Source of the DNA: Rhodocollybia butyracea
Lineage: Eukaryota > Basidiomycota > Agaricomycetes > Agaricales > Omphalotaceae
Assembly: GCA_015501585.1 (NCBI GenBank)
Contig: JADNRY010000002.1
Coordinates: 1,102,591-1,166,590 of the forward strand
Direction of reading: 5' to 3'
DNA: 64,000 nucleotides
Part shown: positions 14,273-25,336 of the stretch, piece after piece
How the letters are laid out: the number at the start of each line of letters is the position of its first letter
Numbering within the stretch: the stretch's first letter is position 1
Position numbers and translations under genes: made by a program
Notes under the pieces: generated by a model
What the model was told of the DNA's origin: nothing
The model's database searches: none
What the model saw: the letters and a program-made list of their open reading frames with translations, nothing else

Positions 14273-15844
14273 ATGTCTGCTCAGTTTCCTCCTGTGATCT
14301 ATGCGCCAGAATATACCAAGATTGAAGTCTCTGGGGACATGCTATGCTCTTACTGTTTCAGATCTTCAAGTGCTCAAATCACACTGAAAAGGTGTAGCCT
14401 GTGTTACCGCGTTTCCTATTGTCAGTGCCACTCGCCTTTTACCTTCGATGTACCACGGAACGATACTATTCTTATAGGTAGCTCTGAATGTCAGACAAAG
14501 GACTGGGACCATCGTCACAAGCGTTTCTGTCCTCGCTTCCAAGAGGTTAACAAATATGACCTCGAGGTTGTCGGAGAATCTTGCATGACTTTGGCAGAGC
14601 TCCTCAAACATCAGGTAGCTTGATCTTTTTTGGAAGTGCTTCGCGATTGGGTATCTTTTCGCTAATCTTTTCGCTAGGACGAGTGTTGCAAAATTCTGAA
14701 ATCGACAAAACAAAACCAGCACGAGCCTTGCGAGGAATGCTCCAGAAAAATCTTCAAGTTAGTGGTTTCTTGTTGTATTTGTCACTGCATGCTGAACTTA
14801 ATAGAAATGAGGTCGTCTGTGAAGTTTGTTACAAGACTCCGTACCAAGCCAGGCCCATTAAGCCTTTCGAGTCTTGTCCCAAATGTCAGCTTGCCCGTTA
14901 TTGCTCCGACGATTGCAAATCCAAGCTTTCGACCGTCCATTCACAGAACGCGTGCGATATGCTAGCTCTGTTGCATGCTACCGAACGAACCGAGATTGAT
15001 TATTTCCTTAATCGAAAGAGAAAGGATGGATTGAAGTTGCCATCTCCCAAAAAGCGCGCCAAGTACACGCCAATGGCTTCCTACACCGACTGGAAGCATT
15101 ACAACCGTGAACTCAGTCGAGAGTTTAAAGATATACCCGACACGTCTATGATGTTCTACCTTGCGCGCGACATCCGAGCACACAGTCCCCAAGCCGCTGC
15201 TGGGCTTATGCAGCTCTCCACCCAGAGCAGGTCGTTTTGCTGTACAGTCATAGCGGGTTTGGAGAAGACCATTCCTCGTATATTGACTTACACTTCTCTA
15301 GAAATCCATGTTGTTGGTGCTAGCCATCTCGAGCTTGGGCTCAGGGGTATGACAGGATATCCTTCACCACTATCCTGCTCTCAAGAAACTGCACATTCGC
15401 TTCGTCGGTCCTGAGGTATTCCCTGCTGACATAGCATCCACTCACAATCGAGCATGCATGAGTTGTCAGGCAATTGGAGGAAGTCGCATCTGTTCTTCGC
15501 ATCCTGAACTATACCACGATTACATGCAAAAAAACCCTAATCACAAACCGGACCTCGTTGTGTGTCTCAACTCTGGCCATTCGGACATCGGTTTCTTCCA
15601 ATCTTGGATGCCTACCCTGGCGAAAATACTGGATTCGAATGTTCCAGCAATTTTCACAGAATATTCATGGGAGGAAGCTGACTCTGAAACTAGGAGGCTT
15701 CGTGGCATGGGTGCGCGCTTTGTCATCGAGTTGGAAGAGAATAGATGGAGAGGCGTCATCCCAATCATCAACAGGGGCATTCAGATGAATCATGGCGGCG
15801 TCTTGTACAGTAGCCAAGTTTGGTATGCTGTTAATGGTCGCTGA
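14273..15844 (+). CDS. MYND/MYND/MSS51-C protein, copy B (frame broken near 15355)
   Basis: This is the best copy for the N-terminal half. ATG 14273 gives MSAQFPPVIYAPEYTK. Finger 1 is CSYC...CSLC, then across an intron (14421-14477, donor GTCAGT) YCSSECQTKDWDHRHKRFC, a perfect MYND spacing. After a second intron comes finger 2 (CEECSRK; CEVCYKTPYQARP...CPKCQLARYC), interrupted by the conserved 48-nt intron near 14758-14804. The MSS51-type C-terminal domain begins around IPRILTYTSLEIHVVGAS. Against copies A and C it lacks two bases (GACAGAGGAT to GACAGGAT at 15351-15358), which shifts frame in the middle of that domain. Downstream sequence stays open to the TGA at 15844 and is well preserved. 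The break is therefore either very recent or a sequence error. Confidence 0.8.
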
Positions 15845-16004
15845 GCAAGCGAATAATTGCCATTGTACATCTTGTATCTTGATATCGTAGTGTGAACAAA
15901 GGTTGTTGTGTCTGCCACGTATCGATTTCGTGATTGTACGCGAAATCTGGAGAGGGGGCCCTGTATTCGTGGCTTTTCTGGTTTACTTTCCGGAATATGC
16001 GACA

Positions 16005-16520
16005 AATTGTCGAACACTCAATTCACTTTGAAAATGTATAGTCAGTGTAGTAGCGTGTTTCCTGCTGTCAGTGTTAATCCTAGTCACCTTGCATCTGACG
16101 CTCAGGTTTGCTATTTTTTTCTTTCGCTCAACTTCACTCGTTAGCCCCTGTTGACTCCGCGGGGCAGTCATCAACATGGTCTGTTACAAGACGAGTTAAT
16201 TCATACCAGCCTGGTCGGAGGCATACTATTACTACAGTGTTACTTGTGTGTATATTCTGTTGTTTATGGTCTATCTGTCACAAGCAAGAACTTGATTGGG
16301 ATAATCTTATCTAATCTCAATCTAATCTACATCTTTTCAGTACTTATTATTTCCCAGAATCTTTTTTTTTGCTCTCTTGTTACAACTTCTATTACCAAAT
16401 GCACAAACGATTTATACGGATAAAGGACAGGGTCGTTCTGATGGCACGCGTTTGTGTTTCCTTTGTTCTTTTCCAAGTTGCTTTCATCTTCAAACCACCA
16501 TCGATATCCGAATCGTGATC
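16005..16520 (+). repeat. Duplicated 5' block upstream of MYND copy C
   Basis: Homologous to 12280-12369 plus 13890-14270 and to 9720-10180 (shared tcgaacactcaattcactt, gtgtttcctgctgtcagt and a cagtcatcaacatggtctgtta motif). The junction with the 3' flank of copy B lies near 16000. It lacks the transposon present in the B unit. No separate gene is seen. Confidence 0.75.
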
Positions 16521-18093
16521 ATGTCATTGTCTGTTCAGCCTCCTCCTGTGGTCTATGCGCCATAATATACCAGGATTGAAGTCTCGGGGGACATGCTATG
16601 CTCTTACTGTTTCAAACCTTCAAGTGCTCAGATCACACTGAAAAGGTGTAGCCGGTGTTACCGCGTTTCTTATTGTCAGTGCCACTCGCCTTTTACCTTC
16701 GATGCATCATGAAACGATAATATTCTTATAGGTAGCTCTGAGTGTCAGACAAAGGACTGGGACCATCGTCACAAGCGTTTTTGTCCTCGCTTCCAAGAGG
16801 TTAACAAATATGACTTTGAAGTTGTCGGAGAATCTTGCGTGACTTTGGCAGAGCTCCTCGAACATCAGGTATCTTGATCTTTTTAGAAGTGCTTCGTGAT
16901 TAGGAATATTTTCACTAGGAAAAGCGTCGCGAAATTTTGAAATCGACAAAGCAAAACCAGCACGAGCCTTGCGAGGAATGCTCCAGAACCATCTTCAAGT
17001 TAGTGGTTTCTTGTTGTATGTGTGGTTGCATGCTGAACTCAATAGAAATGAGGTTGTCTGTGAAGTTTGTTACAAGACTCCGTACCAAGCCAGGCCCATT
17101 AAGCCTTTCGAGTCTTGCCCCAAATGTCGGCTTGTCCGATATTGCTCTGACGATTGCAAATCCAAGCTTTCGACGGTTCACTCACAGAACGCGTGCAATG
17201 TGATAGCTCTGTTTCATGCTACCGAACGAACCGAAATCGATTATTTCCTTGGTCGAAAGCGAAAGGACGGATTGATGATGCCATCTCTCAAAAAGCGCGT
17301 CAAATATGTCCCGATGGCTTCCTACACCGATTGGGAGCATTACAACCGTGAACTCAGTCGAGAATTTAAAGGTACACCCGACACGTCTATAATATTTGAC
17401 TATATTGCGCGTGACATCCAAGCACATAGTCCACAAGCCATTGTTGGGCTTAGGCAGCTCTCCACCCAGAGCAGGTCGTTTTGTTGTACAGTCATAGCGG
17501 GTTTGGAGAAGACCATCCCTCGTATATTGACTTACACTTCTCTAGAAATCCATGTTGTTGGTGCTAGTCATATTGAGCTTGGGCTCAGGGGTATGACAGA
17601 GGATATCCTTCACCACTGTCCTGCTCTCAAGAAACTGCACGTTCGCTTCATTGGTCCTGAGGCATTGCCTACTGACCTAGGGTCCACTTACAATCGAGCG
17701 TGCACGGATTGTCAGGCAATCGGAGGAAGTCGCATTTGTTCTTCGCATCCTGAACTATACCATGATTACATGCAAAAAAACCCTAAACACAAACCGGACC
17801 TCATTGTGTGTCTCAACTCTGGCCATTCGGACATCGGTTACTTCCTATCTTGGACGCCTACCCTGGTGAAAATACTGGATTTGGATGTTCCAGCGATCTT
17901 CACAGAATATTCATGGGAGGAAGCTGATTATGAAACTAGGAGACTTCGTGGAATGGGTGCGCGCTTTGTTCTTGAGTTGGAAGAGAATAGGTGGAGAGGC
18001 GTCATTCCAATCTTCAACAGGGGCGTTCAAATGAATCACGGCCGCGTCTTGTACAGTAGCCAAGTTTGGTATGCTGTGAATGGCCGCACCTGA
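16521..18093 (+). CDS. MYND/MYND/MSS51-C protein, copy C (stop in first exon)
   Basis: This is the most complete C-terminal half: one open frame covers 17050-18093 through finger 2 (CEVCYKTPYQARP, CPKCRLVRYCSDDCKSK) and the whole MSS51-type domain (LEIHVVGASHIE, LKKLHVRFIGPEA, YHDYMQKNPKHKPDLIVCLNSGHSD, VPAIFTEYSWEEAD, VLELEENRWRGVIP). In the first exon, the ATG at 16521 runs into a TAA at 16563-16565, where B has GAA. The next in-frame ATG (16592) would still give an intact finger 1 (CSYCFK...CSRCYRVSYC|SSECQ), so a shorter protein is possible. Introns: 16675-16731, about 16869-16918 and about 17000-17046. TMEM14 follows 360 bp downstream. Confidence 0.8.
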
Positions 18094-18453
18094 GGGGCGA
18101 CCAAATGCTGTTATATCTATCATAGTGTGTACAAAGGTTGTTGTGTCTGCCACGTACCGATTCCGTAATTGTACGCGCAGTGTGAAGAGGCCGGTGTTCG
18201 TGACAGGCAGTAAGGCTGAGCCTTCGTGATCGTAGAAAGTCGTAGAATTGGTGCACACTTCGTGCCTTGAAGAACCCAAATTTGGCGAGTGTGTAATTAT
18301 GATTATGTGAGCAATCAGTAACTCGGACCATGCCGGAATTTACATAGCCAAATGCGGGGCTGCGGGGAAAGTTGCGGGGAAGACGCGTATAACTTCACGT
18401 TCAACTGTCAACCGTTTGTACTATTTCGCTCTCTTGTTCTCAGTTTTTGTAAC

Positions 18454-18910
18454 ATGGTATGCCATTACACTACCGATCCATGAACTTGGTTTGACTCAAT
18501 CTAGTCTGCCTATCCTGCTTATACTATGGGAGGTCTATGCGCAGTTGGAGGCTTTGCTGGCTTCCTGAGGACAAGATCCTATCCCTCTATCATTGCTGGT
18601 CTTGGGTAAGTTAAAGTTGTGGTATGCCGCATTTTCCTCTAATTTTGTGATAGTGTGGGTGCACTGTACTTGTGGAGCGCTGACAACATACGAAAGGGTA
18701 CTAGCAATGGCTTGGAAGGAGCATTAGGTGCGTATCAGTGCAATAATACTTCGTTTGTTACTTACACTTACTTTCATAGGTGCTTCTGCTCTTCTGTTAT
18801 TGTCCTCCCTACCTCGTGTGGCCAAAGGCCCTGTCCCTGCTCTTCTCACTGTTTCCGCTGCGACTTCCGCTTTTTACTACGGAAATGTGATCTACAAACT
18901 CGGCGCTTGA
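18454..18910 (+). CDS. TMEM14-family small membrane protein
   Basis: About 102 residues with four hydrophobic helices and the family's Gly-rich layout (AYTMGGLCAVGGFAGFLRTRS, PSIIAGLGVGALYLWSA, LEGALGASALLLLSSL, PVPALLTVSAATSAFYYGN). Animal TMEM14 proteins sit in the mitochondrial inner membrane and TMEM14C helps move protoporphyrinogen; the fungal role is not established. The ATG at 18454 is split from the rest by an intron directly after the start codon; two more introns follow. The promoter resembles sequence left at the end of MYND copy A, which fixes one edge of the tandem duplication. Confidence 0.88.
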
Positions 18911-19312
18911 AGTTAAGCGTCGGTCGTATCTCGAATGTAATACCCAACTCGATCTGTATCTATGTATCCTGCAAATATCGAATACTCCATCCCCTGCTCG
19001 AACGACGAACGATGCATGGATAGGTATGACTGTCCTGGTTTATTTTCTGCCCGCGTAGGTGTATGGTCTGTTCAACACAGACAACACAGACGTGTAATTG
19101 ATTCCACTTAAAATCTCTGTGAATCGCGTAGCTTCTGTTAACTGCAAAGACATATAAACTGTTCAGTGTCGAAGTTAACGCTTGTAATCGCCAGGTAGAA
19201 TCGAGAGTCTAGTAGCAATTTGCGGAGGCATTCGGAAGTATATTGTTTCACAATGATTTCCAGGTACCCCTCTTCTCAGTGCTTGTTCACGACTTTGCTT
19301 GAGTCTCTATCA
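18911..19312. other. Intergenic stretch
   Basis: I see no gene or repeat. It holds the 3' flank of TMEM14 and the 5' region of the next gene. An in-frame ATG at 19253 could extend that gene, but it would bury the signal peptide. Confidence 0.5.
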
Positions 19313-20480
19313 ATGACATCCTTTCCTTTCTTCCCCATCCTCCTCCTCTTCGCCGCAGTCCCACCCACTGTTTCAGCACTGACTAATGTAACCGTCAACA
19401 ACAACGCCTCCACGATTATTTACACGCCCAATTACGCGTGGTTTTCCTCAAACAGCAGTCTCGACTACTCCCAGTCGCACAGATCTACCAATGCGGCGGG
19501 TGCTTCGGCCACCTTCAGCTTCACAGGCAAGGTGTAACCTAAGCTATCTCTGCCGTTCCTCATGTTTCTTCGCTCAGGTATTGAAATATATTATGTGGCT
19601 GCCTCATGGCCATACGATGTCGGTTCGAGCATCTCTCTAGACGGGGATACGGCGACCTACGTGGATCTACGGGACTGGACATCCACTGAAACGAGTGGGG
19701 GGTCAGCGTCAGAGCATGCAACAGTACACTGGTACCGAACAGGGCTAGAAAACACGTCGCATACCATTGTTATTTCCCTTCCTGCTAACGACTCCGACAC
19801 CAACGACTCCGACACTTATGCCGTCGTGGACGCTTTCATGTAAGGTCTTTCATCCTCTATAATCAAGGATTCAATACACCTCTCAATAATCGATCAGATA
19901 CACTATCGACGACGATGATAGCGAAGATGCTTTTTCAATGGCCAAGGTACCGATAATTGTTGGAGCTGTATTAGGAGGTCTTGCGCTCTTTATTGCCCTC
20001 ACTGGACTCTTCTTGTTTTGCCATTTTCGACGAAAGCAGTCCAAACAGGAACCGATATGGGATGAACCTATACTGGGTAACCCATCTTCCGGATCTGAAG
20101 CACAATCACCACAAATGACATCTGGCCCACATTTAAACACTTACTCTAGGCAATCCACCATGTCCACTATGTCTCTCCAGCCGCCTTCAAGATCTTACTC
20201 TTTAGCACCACCGTCACCACAGGTAGCGTCAGGTCGTTCTGATTTACACATTATCACCCATTCTGGGCAATCCATGGACACGTCTTACCAGCCTGCGCCT
20301 CACTCTTTGCCTTCGTCGCCACTACAATTTGTTGAGGGCAGTACTAGTAGTCCTGCGGGAAGCGCGCCTCGGACATCCCCCGTGGTAGCATATGGGAATG
20401 AAGCCAAGTCTGTTGTGGTACTCAGTCCAGAGACAGAGGAAATACCACCGCCTGCTTATGCTGAATTTCACGAATCATGA
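19313..20480 (+). CDS. Single-pass plasma-membrane protein with extracellular domain
   Basis: No named family recognised. ATG 19313 opens a clear signal peptide (MTSFPFFPILLLFAAVPPTVSA). A Ser/Thr/Asn-rich ectodomain of about 165 residues follows (beta-rich, with N-glycosylation sequons such as NVT, NNAS, NTS and NDS), then a transmembrane helix (VPIIVGAVLGGLALFIALTGLFLF), a basic stop-transfer (RRKQSK) and a disordered Ser/Pro-rich tail ending near PPPAYAEF, a PPxY-type motif that WW-domain ubiquitin ligases can bind. This layout is common in mushroom genomes (secreted carbohydrate-binding or sensor-like proteins), but function is unknown. Introns: 19527-19577, which needs a GC donor to keep frame, and about 19841-19898. 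Confidence 0.8.
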
Positions 20481-21109
20481 TATCAGTTATTTTCGCGATG
20501 AACTAACAGACTCTCGCAGTATAGCATGGTAATTCTTATCACTGGTTGTTATCATAGTAGGCAATAACTTAGACAATGGACATGCACGACTTTTTCCTAT
20601 CCAGACAAGTTATCTCAAAAAGAGAAAAACTTCATCTATAGTCTAGTAACACAATTGCAGCATTATTTACGAATGGAGACTTTCAAATTCCCACTACAGC
20701 AACATTTGCCGTCCAATAACGCCGCCTGTAACGTGATCTAACTCTAAATTCCTGGGTCAGTTCGTTACAAATTATTCGGAGCTGCGTTGTGAGGATACCA
20801 GTCCTCAATGATATCGAGTGGATGATCGTTGGATAATCGTCGAGATATCACGGGCGCTTCCCTTTTCGGAATTATTTATGACAAACAAAAAACACCGTAC
20901 TTGTAATCGATAATCGTTCGCAACGTCCTGTCTTTTTATTCTTCTCGGTCATTTGACGATACAGGAGTTTAAGCTGCAACGATAGTTTACGCCTCCCACA
21001 AAACCAGGAGCATCATTAACTCGTTGTGTTGTCCCTCCTCACATCCCCTAAGGTCAGCTCTTCTTGTATGTTTCTGTTGGTTTTTTTACCACTTTTTCAG
21101 ACTACTACT
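20481..21109. other. Intergenic stretch
   Basis: No gene, repeat or RNA recognised. Two in-frame ATGs upstream of 21110 are weaker start choices for the next gene (for example 21068). Confidence 0.4.
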
Positions 21110-24100
21110 ATGGCGTCTAATAGTTTTGGCGGGACCCTGACAAGCGGAATCCAGGACATTTCAGCCTTGCTGCCGTTGCTTGGAACAGATCAGTGCGAGC
21201 AACACGTCTCTTGCGCACTTGACAAGGGGTTCTTATATGCCTCCGCAGCGCCACTGTCCATTTTTGGGAGTCTCGGTGTCGTAAAAGTCGGTATCCGAGT
21301 TCTCCTGGCCAGCCTCAATTTCAGATTTCACCTCTTCAATTTTGTCGGGGCCAGTTGGCTAGAGAATACCGGTCTTTCAGATGGTTCTGAAGGCGGAAAA
21401 CATAATGTGGCATCCCTCATCATCCTCAACCGCCACGGTTCTCGTTTTGTTGCAGAGGATCGCCTTGATGCGATGCTGGACGAAGCGCATATCGACGATG
21501 TTACCGATGTCGACTTGGAGTGGCAGTCTTCCTCATGGAATGTATGGCTTATTCTTTGCACGTCTATCACCGCTGCAGTTGCCTTTGTTCCATATATACC
21601 TCTCCTGCTCGAGAAGCGCCACATTCACTCGCACATGTTGTGGGTTGATTGGGTATTTCCTCTTTTACGAGGATTCGGTACTTCATTGACGGCGGTCACA
21701 GTTCAAGCCATACTTCAGTTCCGTGTTCTAGATATTACGCGAAAACGCCTTCTGCTTAAAAGACTCGAAAGTGATGACAACTTCCGGGTCGTCCTGGATG
21801 GCATTGATTTCTCGATGTCTGCAGACAAATGTATTTGGCAGCTGAAGCAGAAAATTCAGAAAAACTACTTTTCAAATCGACTGGGCGGTGGGATGATCCT
21901 GCGGCATATGGTCTCCTATTTGAAATATGCATTTATACCCTTGGCTGCGAGAACAGATCTAGAGTCTCAGGAGTCACCTTCATCACCGTCCAACGCAGAA
22001 CAAGAGCGTGAAAATCTGAAGGAACTTCTGGAAAAAAAGTTTCCCACTAGCAAAGTCTTCTCTCGAGTATCATTTCTACTTATGCTGCAAGGTCTCACCT
22101 TTGTTGGCCTTCTTATGTCAATATTGGGTTATGTAGGCTGTTTTAGTGCTGTTCAAGCAAGCAGTACTACAAGGGGTCCCATCATTTGGTTGGGTGTTGA
22201 GCTCTCTCTGTCAATCATCCGAATCATGATATGGGGCTCCAATCCTCAGTGGGACGAGATGACCAGCATCCGCTTCCATCTTAAGCTCCGTGACCAACCC
22301 CCAAGCATTACTTGTAACAAATCACAGGTATGATTCACTACATAACACTTTTTGAGTTCTTATTCATTCTGTAGGAAGACATTCAATCAAAGCAGCAAGA
22401 ATTCGCAGTTCTTCGAGCCGACAATTTTTTGAAAGATTTGACAATTTACACTGGACCTATTGAACCCTTCATTCATGATAAAGTTTCTCTCTATTACACA
22501 TTCACTGGAAATCGTGGCAGTGGAAAAATGGTCCTATGTGTGACCATTTTTGATTATACGGAGCGCGCAGCATGGACACTAGTTGTGGATTCATGGGCTA
22601 TCATCAACTCTGAGAATGCAGTAAGTATCCGCTTCTGGATCACGCACGGTAAAACTGACCTTCTCGAATCTAGCTTGAGTACTTTTCAAAATCATTATTC
22701 AGTGCAACCTTAGAGGTCGATTCAAAACAGAATGATCCGATGGTCAAACTTCATGACAAGGGCGAGACTGATCACCTCAGCAATCCGATTATTCAAGACC
22801 GCACCTTCATTACAAAACTCAAAAAACATTGTCATTCCATTATATGCGGCTTCGACCGCCAAAAGCGCATTTCGGAAATCCATTTATGTTGGAGCCTAAA
22901 TGTTTTACCGCCTTTGGCACGGGCGGAAGTGAAGATAGGTGGTATAAAAAGTGATCTTGTCAAAGGGAAGGGGGTGGTGGCAAACATGAAGCTGAACTCT
23001 GTGGAAGGCACCGGTCTAAGAGTGTCGGAAAATGCCCATAGTCCATGGCATTGTCTTGATACCAGTGACCAGTTATACATGTGGATTGGAGAGTTCCAAA
23101 AAATCTTCACTCATTACAGGGACAATCGACGAAAGTGGATACAACATGCTTCTGAAGTCCTGAGCTCTGCATCCACTGCTGCAGTGAAGGACCTACAACA
23201 GTATCGTCAGAAATCATCTGGATCCGCCGATGTTCTGGGGAACTTGGAGTTGCTGGCTCGCAGAGTGACTGATATTGAAGAGCATGTCCGAATGGAGATT
23301 GTTTGGTTATGGGAAGCACATGCTCTGCTTGTCACTCTGTTCTACCTTCTGGCTAGGAATGCGCGATGTTACAAGGACTGGTCTGAGCATACAGGCAAAA
23401 TTTTCTCCGTTGAGCTAGATGCATTCCAGGACCGGATGAAAATCCATGCCACAAGGTTGCTTGATGACACCAACAATTTAGTAAATGTGTTCATAGCTAA
23501 AAGAGTGATCCTTGGTGGTTTGAACCAAGAGATACAGAAGCTGTGGACAAACAGTTCATCTATTGATGTGCTGCGTGCAGATCTGGATAACCAACCTAGA
23601 CCCCCAACCGCCTTTCATATTATGGCACTTTGGAAGGAGAAATTGTTGCTTGGGATTGACCAATCAGAAGCCAAGTTTTCTACTATACAGAGAAAGCTCA
23701 CCTCCTTGCTAAGGCCCAAGTTAAACAAGGCAGGTCATGATCCTACAACAATTTTGAATGCATTATTTACCAGAGCAAGGGCACCAATGAAGCAACGTAT
23801 GGATGCCGAATATGGTGCAGCTGAGGCCCGATTGCATCAGATCCTGGATTTTCCTATAACCTCTTATACATCTGCGGAAGCTACCAGCTTTGTGGAAAAG
23901 ATGATAGAAGCAATAACTCCATACACGAATTCCAATATCACAAGACTGGTGGATGTCACCTTCAATAATCGTAGACATTCCCATCTGGACATTGGTATGA
24001 CTACAAATGATCGCATGCCTCTTGAAGAATTCTGTCAAATAATCGTTCGGAATCAATACGCTTCTGTAATTTCCTTAGGCGGGGAAGGTTATCCCCAAAC

Positions 24101-24880
24101 AGGTGCATCTACCCTTAGGCAGTGCGCCGACGCACTTGCTCAGCGGAGTGGTACAAGTTCGATATCGATTGTCATGAAGAATGCCACATTTGATAATAAT
24201 GCTGTTGATGCCTTGCTTCACGCTGCGAAGCAAAACCATAGGATTGTTTCGCTGCAATTGCGCCATGACCTTTCCATCCCAAGGACCTGGATAGAGCCAT
24301 GCAGAACTTGAATGATGTGATACAGAAAAATCGTCAGATTATGGAAACGGAGAGTTGTACAACAGATATTTTCTACGAACATGATCCCGAAGGTTTTAAC
24401 ATCAGGGGGTACAAGTACGGATGGGTTGAAATAAACAATAAATGCGTTGTTTGTTTTACCACTCAGCTTTCGAAAAACGCTTATCCTTGTATGTTTACAT
24501 TGTCATAGAATTTTATGGATTCTATGATAATGCGGAGCCCATTATTCTCCAACTCAATGGGAAAACCCTTTCCTTCAAGAGCACTAATGTTGGTTCTGAT
24601 GACACTCTTCGATATTATATTCTGCTCCCAAAAGACAATTTGCTTAACTCAGAGCCTCATCGCAATCACCTGGAGTTGACAGCAAACACAGTGTCTGAAT
24701 TCAGGTCCTCTTTCACTCTCCTGGATCTAAAAATATGTGACCATACTGGTAATGACTGGAATGGGCCTGAGAATTTTTCACCAGCAGTCTCAGGAACTGA
24801 ACAGTGGAATATCTGGTGGGTGTTTTGTTTTGTATCGAGTCAAGGGTGAAATCTTTAAACACACTTTGTAGACAAGAGTA
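21110..24880 (+). CDS. Large multi-pass membrane protein, Agaricomycete family of unknown function
   Basis: A protein of roughly 1,200 residues. Start ATG 21110 (MASNSFGGTLTSGIQDISALLPLLG). The first exon has about five hydrophobic segments (around FLYASAAPLSIFGSLGVV, WLILCTSITAAVAFVPYIPL, LLRGFGTSLTAVTVQAIL, FLLMLQGLTFVGLLMSILG, IIWLGVELSLSIIRIMIW). After introns at about 22330-22375 and 22621-22673 comes a long soluble half rich in helices with no domain I recognise. I recall similar N-termini from other mushroom genomes, always uncharacterised. Two one-base gaps in homopolymers break the frame late: ccc at 24278-24280 and the A run at 24473-24477. Adding one base to each gives one continuous frame into EFYGFYDNAEPIILQLNGK. 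The exact stop (24848-24890) is unclear. Confidence 0.75.
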
Positions 24881-24889
24881 AGTCTCAGC

Positions 24890-25336
24890 TGAACAAAAGA
24901 GTTGTTAGTATCTGCTCCGAGCCTCTGTTACATATTGAGTAAGTTAAGTACAACAGAGCCTTGGAGAACACGTACATTCCGATGTTTGGGTTCCGCTGTC
25001 GACAGAATCTAAAGGCGGGAAATGTTATTTTGTTACGTTCACCGACGATAGTACCTGCCTAACTCACCTCTTCCTACCCCACTTGAAGAGCAATACGTTC
25101 TAAGCTTATAAACAATACACAGCGTCCGTGAAAATCTTTTCGGGGTGACTACACATCCGAATTTTCCATTCAGCCGCTCTTCTCACTGTTTCTGCCGCTA
25201 CTTCTACTTTTTTAAATACAGAAATGTGATCTACGGTATTATTTACGAACGGTACAGTAGCATAGTTTAAGAAGAGCAAGCAGGACCCATTAATCATACA
25301 AGAAAATAGCCGCGATCACAACCATGCCCATCAGCT
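24890..25336. repeat. Intergenic stretch with a TMEM14 exon relic
   Basis: Positions 25171-25238 match the last exon of TMEM14 (18835-18900) at roughly 85 percent, including gctcttctcactgtttc and gaaatgtgatctac. The copy is in direct orientation but no longer coding in full (a run of T and A changes disrupts FYYGN). The rest shows nothing recognisable. Confidence 0.75.
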
